Shown here: positions 48,201 through 60,200 of the stretch, in pieces
Numbering within the stretch: the stretch's first letter is position 1
Layout: each line of letters begins with the position of its first letter
Source: Heterobilharzia americana
Lineage: Eukaryota; Platyhelminthes; Trematoda; Strigeidida; Schistosomatidae
Assembly (NCBI GenBank): GCA_944470555.2
Contig: OX104127.1
Location: 112,930,741 to 112,994,740 of the forward strand
DNA length: 64,000 bases
Direction of reading: 5' to 3'
Notes under the pieces: model-generated
The model's input: only the letters and a program-made list of their open reading frames with translations
What the model was told of the DNA's origin: nothing
Database searches by the model: none
Made by a program: the position numbers and the translations under genes

Positions 48201-51200
48201 TGTTGACTAGCAGGTTGCATACTAGCCGCATCGTATCACCACCATTATTGTTATATGATGGTTATTGGTTGACTAAGGTTTAGTAGTATGATTGTTGTTG
48301 TCAAAGCGAATTAATACTGAATGGTCGAGTGGATACGTTTACCTGAAAAAAATTATTCATCGGTTTCACTGGAGTTTTTTCCACAAAGTTGGACAGCGGT
48401 CAAAATCCGAGATGTAACAACTTGGATCGTTATGCAGTAATGGAAAGTCTTATGTTGATACTGACTAACTGATGATGAAGATAGATAGATTAGTCACTGA
48501 CTTGTTATCGTATATTATCGAAATAATGCTATTGTGTACAAAAGATGCAACTTGTAATAGTGACTTTATAACAAACCCCCCTACATCACAGGTAAGGATG
48601 ACGGTTACCACACAACCGATGACTTCTTACGAATTGACGTTAGGTCCCCTTTTTACATACTTTTTTCTCTTCATGTAATTCTGTTTCTTTTCGACTCTTC
48701 AGTAGTGTTTATTCCAAATTATTCTTGTTTGAAAAGCAGTTCTGGAAATTAATTAAATTAAACTGATTAAATTAAAATCAACCCACTTTTATATGATTAT
48801 AAGCAATAATTTATGCTCAAATCGTCGTCGAGTAAACAATACCATTTCGTTATGTGCTTTATCAAATAAAAAAATATCTTAGTAACTCATTGATGGCTTG
48901 CCAGCCTGATGCGCTTTAATTGGCAGACTGTGGTAGTATAGAGAAATGACTGAAAACCTTGATTGCAGGTACACTTGGACTAGTTTCTACATTACTAGTC
49001 CAATGCTGAACCAACTGAGTTAAGACTTTTACTTCAATAGATAGTATTCTAATATGGGAACCGGTGAGTATTTTCCATTCAGATAACAACTTACTGCAAT
49101 AATTAGTCATTGAACGGAAGTTTGGATGTGACTAGCAGTTAAATCTTCTGGCATGACTAACAAATTTCACTTCACTAACCTCTGGTTCTTTTTTGACCAG
49201 ACTTTGTATTTATCCTCATCTCTAACCCTGTCTCAGTTTTACCTAGATGGGCATACAAGCGAATCATTTTATGCCAAAAGACTGTCTCATCTTCTCGCAA
49301 CAGTAATTAGTGATTTTAATTGAGTAATGACTAATATAGATTTTGACACTGACATCAGAGGTGAAGTAACAGCAAACAACACGTAAGCTACACTTAGCAA
49401 AGAGTAAAAGTAACAATCCAACATACCAGAATACCACCCACAGCTTCAACCAATAAAATAACTGCAGAGCAAATTAGGAAACTGTTCGAAAATAGTCACT
49501 TGCAAGTAATATAGTCAATCACTCTGAGAGAATGTTACACCCGTAAAAAAAGTATTGAAATATCGCTCTGCATGGTTCTACAAGCATTTTAGTAACTTCA
49601 TCTAGTTAAAAAAAGTCATTTTGTAGATTCAATGTTGTATTAATTATGTAGGACTTTTTCATTCAGATTTTTACCTTTATTTTTCTACTAATTAAATATA
49701 CATAGTGACGAAGTTAACTCAGACATTCTGGGGGTCGAAGAGTTATTGGATTTGCTAACGCGGAAGTTTAGTCCACCAAGTGATCAGTCGAGACATGCCT
49801 TAACAATTGGCTTTATCGGTTATCCGAATGTTGGAAAATCCAGTACACTTAACGCAATATTAGGTCACAAGAAAGTTTCGGTGTCAGTAACACCCGGCAA
49901 AACCAAACATTTTCAGGTAGGTCACTTATGATTTGTCCTCAGTCAAGGGTAAGTGGCTAATAAGACCATTAATCAAATTTCGTACAATCTATAATTTAAA
50001 ACATACTCTATCAATGGTTCGCCAGTTATAGTAATCAATTTTATGTCTTATAGTCATCATTGCTGATGGAAATCCGTTGGTTGGCAATGGAGACACTAAG
50101 TTAATCATGTCGCCATCACAAATCATGTTTTGACATCGGATGACTGAAGGCAATCTCCAGGCAACCATAGATCTTTCACTTCCCTCATTAACTATAGTTT
50201 CCTCCTTAAGGCAGACAGGGAAAGCAACAGACCAATGTAGAACCTGGAGTACAGTTAGCGCATCAGTTCAATTTACCACAATTCACAGCAGTTTGCAAAG
50301 ACAACTGATAGATAGAGAATGACACTAGAATAGATCAAAGTGTATTGACTATAAGAAAATTTATTTTATGTCGCCAGTAAATATCTCCGTTTTGAATATA
50401 TATCAGATATTTGGAATAAATAATTCGAAATGTATATTAGTTTCCGTCTTTCATCTAACTTAAATGTCACTAAGACTGAAATGCTGAGATAAAATTTTAT
50501 AGCCTTTGAGTGAAGCTGGGTTCGTTACAAATTAACTTTTAAACCTGTCTATGCATACACTGCCTTTTGTTGGCAGCTCATTAAAATTAGATATTACTAC
50601 GATTCTAAAATCTCTGACAGGAAAAGACTATACTTTACGGAAATATGACACCTTGTTTTTTGAGCATTTGGATATCAGCAGTATCTTCTTCAAAAAAATT
50701 TATTTTGACTTTTAGACGATATATGTTCGATCAGACTTAATGCTCTGTGATTGTCCAGGATTGGTGATGCCTTCTTTTGCCTATTCTAAAGCAGATTTAA
50801 TTGTGGCGGGTATCTTATCCATAGATGAGATGCGTGATTATTTGGCGCCCATTGGGCTAGTAAGTTAAAAGCTTTTTCAAGTTTTTTTGCGTTTAAGCAT
50901 TATGTCGTGTGGTTGATACTTTCATTTCTCCGTCTAAGCTATCATACTATTCATAATAAGCTTGTCGATCATGGTCTAATGCGCATTTCATCCATCCATC
51001 CATCCAAATCAACATAGGACCAGGCATTACTGCATAACGGTCTGAGTTGCCACAGCTCATATCAGTACATCAAGTAAGAAGGCAGTGAGGCGCAAGATGA
51101 AGATAAGAAGATTCAGTCAGAAAAAATGTAAAGTAGAAAAAGAGAGAAAGGAAGGATGAGAAAATGGTGAGATTCAGTATAGCGTCGTTAAGATGAGGAT

Positions 51201-54200
51201 AATGTGTGTTTACATCTGCGCCAGTGACATCGGTTCTCAGCCATGTCACCTAGAATCTCCAACCACTGGTTTCTCTAGTCCCGTGAACCCCGACCACCTG
51301 GTCTGCATCGCCCCACATTGCTTGAACCAAAAGTCAAAGACTTCATACATTGGTGCCATGTTTTGGTCTGATCGCTTCGGGCCTTTTTCCAGCCTTTGGT
51401 CAAAATTGTGTGGCGAGGCAATCGGCAACTAGGCATAGGTAATACGTGTCCCAACCGTCTCAGTCGATGAAGGTTCATAACCTCGTCAACTGACTTACCT
51501 CTTTTCCGTAAAACTCTACTCCTGACTTGTGGGTTACTCACGTGGTGACACCACGGAATACGGCGGCCTATACTACGAAGGCAGTGGTGGTCGGATACCT
51601 GAAGCCTTCTCATGTCTTCTACCTTCAATGGCCATGTTTCACAGCCATACAGTAGAATAGAGTGGAGTGCTGTAGAGGTGCAGTACACGCGATGCTTAAC
51701 AAACAATCAGATATCACGGTGGCGCCACAGGTGGCGTAAGTTGGTGAAAGCCAATCGAGCCTTTTGTATCCGTGTATAGATTTCATCGGCCACTGAGCCA
51801 CCAGGGTAGGACTGATCCCACTTCCCAGGTAAGTGAAGTAGTCGATACACTCAACCACTACACTCTCTATTGTTAGCCGTGGTGGATCTCCGTTGTAGAC
51901 CACTCAATCCTGGATCAACAATTTGCATTTGGGTGATGAGAAACGCATCCCAAACATTCTCAACTTGCCACTCAAAGTGTCCAGAAGACTCTGCATGTTG
52001 TCAGCGTCTTCACCTAACAGGACTATGTCAACGTATTCTAGGTCTAACGAAAATTCTCCTGTAATTAGGTCAACGTCTGTGTAATCAGGTGACGAGAGGG
52101 AGATCTCCATGAGAATATCTATGATAAGATTGAATAGGAATGGAGATAGTGGGCAGCCTTGACGGACACCACTCGATAAGCACACCTTCCCGGCTATCTC
52201 GCCACAGGCTCTCATACGCCCACAATTGTTCGAATAGAGAGCCTTCAATAAGGTGATGTACTTACTCGGCACGGCTTTCAGTGAGGGACATTGCCATAAG
52301 AGTCCTCGACCAACGGAGTCGAATGCCGCTTTCAGGTCGAGAAATACAGCTATTGTCGGGCGTTGGTAAGCGTGTTCGTGTTCCAAAACCTGGCGCAGTG
52401 AGAATATTTGATCGATGCGCTCGCGGCCGGGTCTAAAGCCTGCCTGATTTTCTCAGGCTTGTTGTTCTCGAGCTCCACTCAGGCGTCGGAGAATTATAGA
52501 ACCTAGGATCTTAGACACTATGTTCGTCAGGCTGATTCCTCTGTGGTTATCACAAGAGGACTTCTCGCCTTTCTTGAAGACTGGGATAATCAATGATTTA
52601 GACCAGTCAGAGGGGATCGTATACTAGTTGATACTTATGTTAACCTGACTAAAAGCGCTCTATCATCTTCCTTGTATACCTCAGGAGTTAGTGCGTCTGG
52701 TCCTGCTGCCCTTCCTCTTGGCAAGTTACCTACCGATTTCTCGACTTCTGAAAGTGTTGGGGGGGGGGGAGGTCTTATCTCAATGTTCCATACAGGATAC
52801 GACTGGATAGCGGGCAACGCAGTAGTGGCTAGAGGCCAGTTAAACTGTTCCTCGAAGTGTTCTACTCACCGTTCAAGTCGTCTTCTCTGCGCGTGAATCA
52901 CAGATTCATCCTTCTCTGCTATAGCCTCACTAACTGTTGTTGACCTTTTTCTCCCAGTCTCCTTGATGAGTGTAAATAACTGTCTACTATTACCAATCGC
53001 CACTGCCTTTTCCATCTCTTTAGTCTTCGCTGCCCACCACTTTGCGGTAGTTGAGTAGGCTTTTTCTCAGTCTATTTTTAAGTTGTGCCCGCTCTTCACT
53101 GTATACGGGGCGTGCAGGGATGCGTTGACGTGCATTCATTAGTTCGAAAGAAGCTGTTGATGTCCACTGGCTCTTTTTAGCCATTGTTTCGGAGTCGGCT
53201 ACGCTCTTCAGTGCTGCTTTTACAGCAGACTGGAGATGGCACCAAGCTTCTTCTAGATGAGTGATAGTCTTCTGTCCCGATAATTGCCTGGGCAACTTCT
53301 CACTGAACACGGTTTTGGTGTTTTCGTTGTCTAGCTGCACTCGCGATGGTTTTGTTGCCAAATTTATCCTACATCCATTGAGACTCAGGCGTACACACGC
53401 TCGGACCAACGCGTGGTCGCTATCTAAGCATGTACTCCAGAAGGAGCGGCAGTCTTCCACCGATTCTCTCCAGCGATGACGAATAGCAATGTGGTCTGTG
53501 TCCATCGCTAAGTTGAGCCTGGTGGACGCCAGGTCAGACAGTGTCTTTCTTTGTGTCTGGAATTTGTGCTAGCTGAAAATAGGCGGTTACCTGAGCACAG
53601 TTGTAGTGGACTATCACCGTTATCTGTACGTTCAGCTGGGACTCCGAAAGTGCCACCTAAGTGTCTTTCTGCCCCACTCATTTTACCCACCTGTGCATTG
53701 AAATCACCTGCTAGACAGTTTTCGGTGGAACTCATCCTTCACTTCATCCGTACTGCGTAAGCATAGATTACAAAGAGACAACGGTGAGTCTTACTATTCT
53801 TTTTAGTTCTCACTATGCCGTCCAATCGGATAGCGCAGAGGTGACTTTCAACTGGGATCCAATCTAGTAGCGAGTTTTCTGCCCTAGTGCTTAATGCTAG
53901 CCTACACCTGCAAGACCGGGAGAGTTAGCTGACGAATCTCCGGAAATTCGAAGGGTGAATGAACCAAATGAACCAACACCGCCGGCCCGGCAGGCCATGG
54001 GGTATGGTGGAGTGTTATTTTCTGCACCGACCTTTTTAACACCCCTTCCACTGAAAAGTCAGCATCAGTATGGCATTGCTGGTCATCCAAGGGGAACACC
54101 TTACTGCTGTCACACCCCATCCAGCTAACAGCAGTGCGACTTCTTCGTCAGATCCCCATCATAGTGTAGTAATTTGCCCCACAACGGTAACTGCTTTTCG

Positions 54201-57200
54201 TGTAACCACTATCCAACAGACCTTTCTGGTACGGTTGGACCTTGAGGGAACAAGTGTTCCACCAGCATAGGTCGTTGGGTCATTGTGATATGCAAGCCCG
54301 ATGGCCACTTCAAGGTAGCAGCTATCGCACTTCATGCTGTTTGTAGTCATGTTTTTATTGTCAGTGGAAGCTGTATGTGGACTAAATTATGCTCATATAG
54401 TGTATTTCATATTGATTCAATATCCTCTAGTACTAATATGATAGGGAGGTGTTCTGCTTGTGCAGAAGGTTATTTCTTCCTTGAAGTCATTTTCCAGTGT
54501 TTTTCCCCCGGAAGGAAACATATTGATGAGAGTAAAAGCAGTTGAATGATGGTAACAACACAGAACCTTACTTAGCATAGCGCGTGGTGATTCAAATCAC
54601 CATACTGGGAAACAGCGGAAGAGAGTTGATAGCGGCGACTTGTTACTTGTTGAGAAATACAAATGAATTTTAGAAAATCGATCTAGTGTCATTAGTGCTT
54701 AGATCGGTTCAAGTTATCGTTTCGAAGCGTGCATATTTGTTCACTTTTACTTCTTAAAACTCATGTCGCTGGAGGTAATTTCTCAAGTTTACTACAAGAA
54801 ATTTCATAGTTACTCACTCGTTTTTGGCTGGAATCATCAGAGTAGTGGCCATCAAACTTGTTCTGGTTCCTTCTTCTCTGGTGTTCTGATATAGCGTCTG
54901 GATCAGGGGATCGTTAGAAATATTCCAAATCAGTTTTATAAGGTTTGTTTTATTATTAGTCGTTCAGTTTTTGATTATGCTATAGTGACTACTCGGTTTA
55001 TTGAATTGATCACTTGACCTTCAACCAATGAGTTCCAGCTTCGAATCCTGACCTAACTACTTCAGCGATGGCAACCGGATAATAATATGAACCCTCATAT
55101 AACTAGTTCGACTGATAGCCCAGTACATAAGCATGTACAGGGTTAGAATACCATTACATGCCGCTGTATTCTGTGACCCGATCGTGTATTAAAATACAAC
55201 GAAAAGAGAAGTATAAACTGTTGCTTCAGCGCCAATACAATTAAGCTGTGTCGTCTATGTTTTCCAAATAGTTAATTTTGTTATTTCACCGATTAAGGTT
55301 AGCATGCGTTCAGTTCCTTACATATTCCGAAGTGGTATATGACTTCATAGGTTGGATCCCAGTTTGCTTTTGACTGTTCGTAGGGTGTGTGTGTGTGGGG
55401 GGGGCAGGGGGGTACAGCGAATAGTTGAGTTGTTTTGTTTCTTGTACTATGTTACTGGAATCTGTATGCGTAGTGTTGTAGGGAACAGCTACAGTAACAT
55501 TAATTGCAAGCGTTGAAAATTACTTCATTTGACTTTAGGCACAGAATTTTAATAATACTTAAAAAGTGATCGATTGTTCTGCTACACTGTTAATTCAGCT
55601 GTCAACTAATTTGAGGTACACCTCTCTTGTGTTGAGGTTTCATAATTCTAGTGTTCATCAAGAATTGGTTAGGAACTGAATATCTGTTTCTCATCTAGAT
55701 CTTAGCTGTTTGGACTGTGCTTATCACTATGATTCAAGATAAATCGGTGTTCTGATAGTTATTCGTAATTTAGATTGGCATAGAACTTGAACATGTTGCT
55801 TGCAGATTCCCAACTAAGTGGTCTAGTAAATGGGTTTCTGCCAAGCATATTGTAATTTAACTTTTGGTTCTCGCTGTTAGAGTATGGGATGGTTACTTTG
55901 AAGTTACCCATTCGGATTCTGCTGAGATACCGACCGAGGCTGTATGGGATAGGCATGCGTTCAGACAGAATTAAATGTACGGAATTCAATGGAAGCATGT
56001 TCACGCATCCTGTTGTTTTTAAATTCCTTTTCGTGTTGAGAATCTGTCTTTCACTAATTCAACAATTTCTTCTGATTTTAGGTCTGTGAAAGAATTCCAC
56101 GTGATATTTTGGAGATAATGTATGGTATCAACCTTCCTAAATCCCAAAATTTACAGTTAGAGGATGGTTCAAGTTGTACCTTGACACCGCATGAATTATT
56201 AGCTGCTCATGCATGTCAGTTTCTTCGTTTTTACAGTTGTTTTTCTCTAGCGAAGAATATAACACAAAATCAAACTAAAATTTGTTAGCTACCTATAAAT
56301 ATGCTTCTATTTAGACCATGTAAGGTTGAGTTATTTTGTCGACTTATGTCCGTGCACTTACAACGATGATGATTGAAGTTGATAGGAAACTTGAGTCTCT
56401 ACAAGTTTAGAACCAACCAATTATCTTGAAATATTTTATCAACTGAACTAATTAGCAATCAAGCAGTTACTTGTCTTCCATGTCTCCTGAACAATTCACT
56501 TTGGATTTAGCTGAGACGAACTGACTATAGGTAGTCATTAAAGGAAAAGATAGCCGTGTATTTCTCATCAACTTGGCAGTTGTACAAAACACTCTGTGAC
56601 TGGAAGGAAACTGAATCCTAGTTCATGACTTATTTGGTAGGGAGTCAACTCAATAAACAAATAGAGAGACAAAATTAACGTAGAATCTCGCATACTAGTG
56701 CATCGGTTGAAGTTACGATACTTCTCAGTAGTATACAAAGAACAAGGGGATAGAAAAAGACTCATGTCAAAGTAGAAGTTGTATGGGAGGATAGAGGATT
56801 TAAAAATTATGGTTAGTCAAGACATCCAAGCTTTAGAAAAAGTCGTAGAATGAATACATCTGCACTATTGTGTTCCGTTTTCATCCATGTCATTAGGAGA
56901 CCTCAACCACTGATTCCTATAGTGTGTAAATCAGTAACACAAGTTTCTAGTTTGAATGTTGCCATGGGCAAGGTTTTTTCTTCAATTTTGACTATCGTTC
57001 CTCACATATTTTTAAATTTATGTTCTATCATTATCATTACTTTCCATAATTAATGCCAGTTTGATCAATGCTACATTTCTTACATACTGTACTATTTTAG
57101 TTAATAGTCTCGTATGTAGAGTCTTACTGACTAACATTTCAGTCATGACATTACAAAATACGCCTTTCAAATTTCAGATTCCCAATATTTTTACTTCTAC

Positions 57201-60200
57201 ACTTTCGTTCTCTCTACAATGTTTTATGTATATTTGGTCACCATTTATTAACTGAAGTTATATTCGAATTCAACTTCATCAACGAGTACAGTATGTTCAC
57301 TGAAGTAACTAATATATCATCAGGATTTATCATAGAGGTTCTATGTTTGGAACGATTTGTGGAGATACTGTATTTGTACTATACATGTTTCAAAGTAGTT
57401 TTTGGCACAGAATGACGTCGGTTAGAGAATTATCGGATACTTAAAAGCACTAAACATCTGTTTCATCCTAGTTTGAAGCTTTTCAGGACTATACATCCAT
57501 CATCGTGTGAAGGATCAAGCCTTACAGCGTCAGGTCTTGTAGCAAATACGTGTTTACTATGCAGTCAGTGAGTTGAAATCCAGTGGTTTACTTTTTTCAA
57601 CTTCTGAAAGTTCGTGATACAACACAATCACCATCCAATTTCGTCCGTTGAAATCTGTTCTCACAAATAACATTCATTAATAAGCTTATATCAGCATATT
57701 TTGACGTTGTCAATGTGATATGCTTGTTTGTAGGAACTCTATCTCATCGTCGTCATCTACTGATGTTTAGTTCTTGCAGACAAACCGGTTTTTTGTTGCT
57801 GTCCTGTTTGTTTTTTCCAGTTGAAAAGTATATTACAGACTTGGCAGTTAAACGAATTTAACCCTGTTTAAATTTTCCAAAATCTTTTAGTTATGCATGG
57901 CTTCATGACGGCTAAAGGAAATCCAAATTATGATCGTTCAGCGAGAATTATTTTGAAAGATTTTGTAAAGGTAAGATAGATGATTTAGGCGTTTTTATAT
58001 GTAGTTAATCCTATTCGGTTAACTAGATTTACTAAAGGTATACAACTCAGTAACTGTTGCAACGATTACATACGATTTATGTTTATGATTTTGTTGGCAT
58101 TATGAAAGAGAATTGCAACTTCTTTGACACATTAATAGACCTACCTCCCAGTATTTTGACGAAATTCAGTGTGATATTTCTCGTAGCATATTTATTCAAT
58201 TTTGCTAAGTGATTGGGATACCTTCTTACCTCTAAGATTTACTGTCAATTTCAGTGAAATTCCTGTTGGTCGCCAAATACACAAATTATGCGCAGTTTGC
58301 TGTGCTAAATAATATCCGTATTATGGTGAAATGAAATCTAATGTGGTTCACTGTCTGCCTCGTCGCACTGTGTTAGCTGGGTTAGGTTCATGCTGGAGAA
58401 AGATTAGGGGCAGCCACGCTAAAACATGGCATCATTGTATGGAGTCTTTGACTGTTTATCTGAACCATGCAGGGAAATGTAAACTTCATGTTTGGGGTCG
58501 GCGTGACAGCAGAAGCAAGTGGTTAGAGACTAAGTGATGCGGTTTAGAATCGCTGTCAGTGGAGTAGATGTATCCACACATTATCCTCATCTTAATCGTC
58601 ATACTGATTCATTATTTTTTTTATTCCTCCTTCCTCTCTTTTTATTAATTTCTACTGTTTTTAACTGATTCTCATTTATATCTGTATCCTTCTTCTTAGT
58701 GCTTTCATGCTTGATGTGTTGATATGTGTGGCAACTTGGACCGTTTTACAGTAATAGCTGGTTCTATTTTAATGCCAATGATGATGTTACTTATTGTGTT
58801 CACTCACAAGATAGCCCTACTCTACATCTTATTTTTTTCCTTCAACTAATAGGGCAAATTACTATACTGTCATCCTCCTCCAAATGTCACTGATCCTGTC
58901 GCTTTCCAGTCACTTGGCAGAGATGATGGTTTACCCTGTGGGGTGGGACATTTTCCAGATCAATCCAAAGCTGAAAGATTTATCAAACGACTGAGAGAAA
59001 AGAATAAACGCGAATCGATTAAATGTGTTGATGAAATTGTTACCGAATTTGATCGGTTGGCATTTAAGCGGGTTTGTGTATTTCCTTTCTGCCACAATTG
59101 TATTTATATGTACCATACTAGTAGTACCCATAAAAATTAACTTTAGATAAGAAAAAGCTTTATAATTAGTGAATAATGGTTGCTATTAGTATCAAATTCT
59201 TTTATTTACTTACTTAAACACAAACTCAGTACATCATGGACAGGAAGAACTGCATAACATACATTAAGTAGAATAATAAACAGCCGTTTCATTTCAAAGT
59301 GTTATATTGCACAATGTTATGCCTTCTCGAATAATCTGGTTAGCTGTGTGACTTAAGTGTGTTCTCAACCCTTGAGAAGAGATAAGACTTCGGAGCCAAG
59401 TGCTGTATTGCTGTTCTGACCCTCTTGAGATGTTAACAGTTTAGAGAGCGCAAAACACAACGAGGTTAAAATTACTGATATAACAGGTCAACTATAATGT
59501 TTTTGAAATGCATCAACTACGTCAGGTGTCGTTATCAGCAAACATTGCATCCTCTTCATAAATTTTCTTATTAAAACAGCTTTTTGTTACTCATGGCTGT
59601 AATAAGTCCTTAATATTTTAGGTTATTAGCGGATGCAACGGCTGTTTTTATCCAAACTGTTGTCACAAAACCTGGTAATGGGCAAACACGAAGTGATGGA
59701 TGAACTAAGACTTTTTAGATGTTATCGCTCTCCACTTATAATTTACAATTGCAAGAATTTTCAACAGATTATGCTTGTTATTTCATCTGCGAATAACGAG
59801 TCCTCGTCGTTGGTTAAAGTATCTTTTCGAGCTCATTAGACAACAACAATTTCGTTTATCGATTTCCGTGCAACGATTGTCAAATATTAAATTTATCGAC
59901 GGGGATCAATTAGAACAACAGAGAAAAGAAGCTTGACTAAATCTGAAGCGTTATAACTTAGTAAAGTAAGAAATCTAGGGGAAAGCTCAGATATTGCGAT
60001 ACATGCTGTCACACAATGTGATGGGATCAAGTGACACTCTCAACAGTTAACCTATCCAGATGGAGTTGGAAATTGGAATGTACTGGGTGGTGAGCCACTC
60101 CTATCGTACAAGGGTTTGTGATATTACCTGACCACCCAAGCTTCTGTAGGGGTAGCAGGCGTTGAACCTCTGACCCGCTGGCTGACAGTTAACTGCTTAA

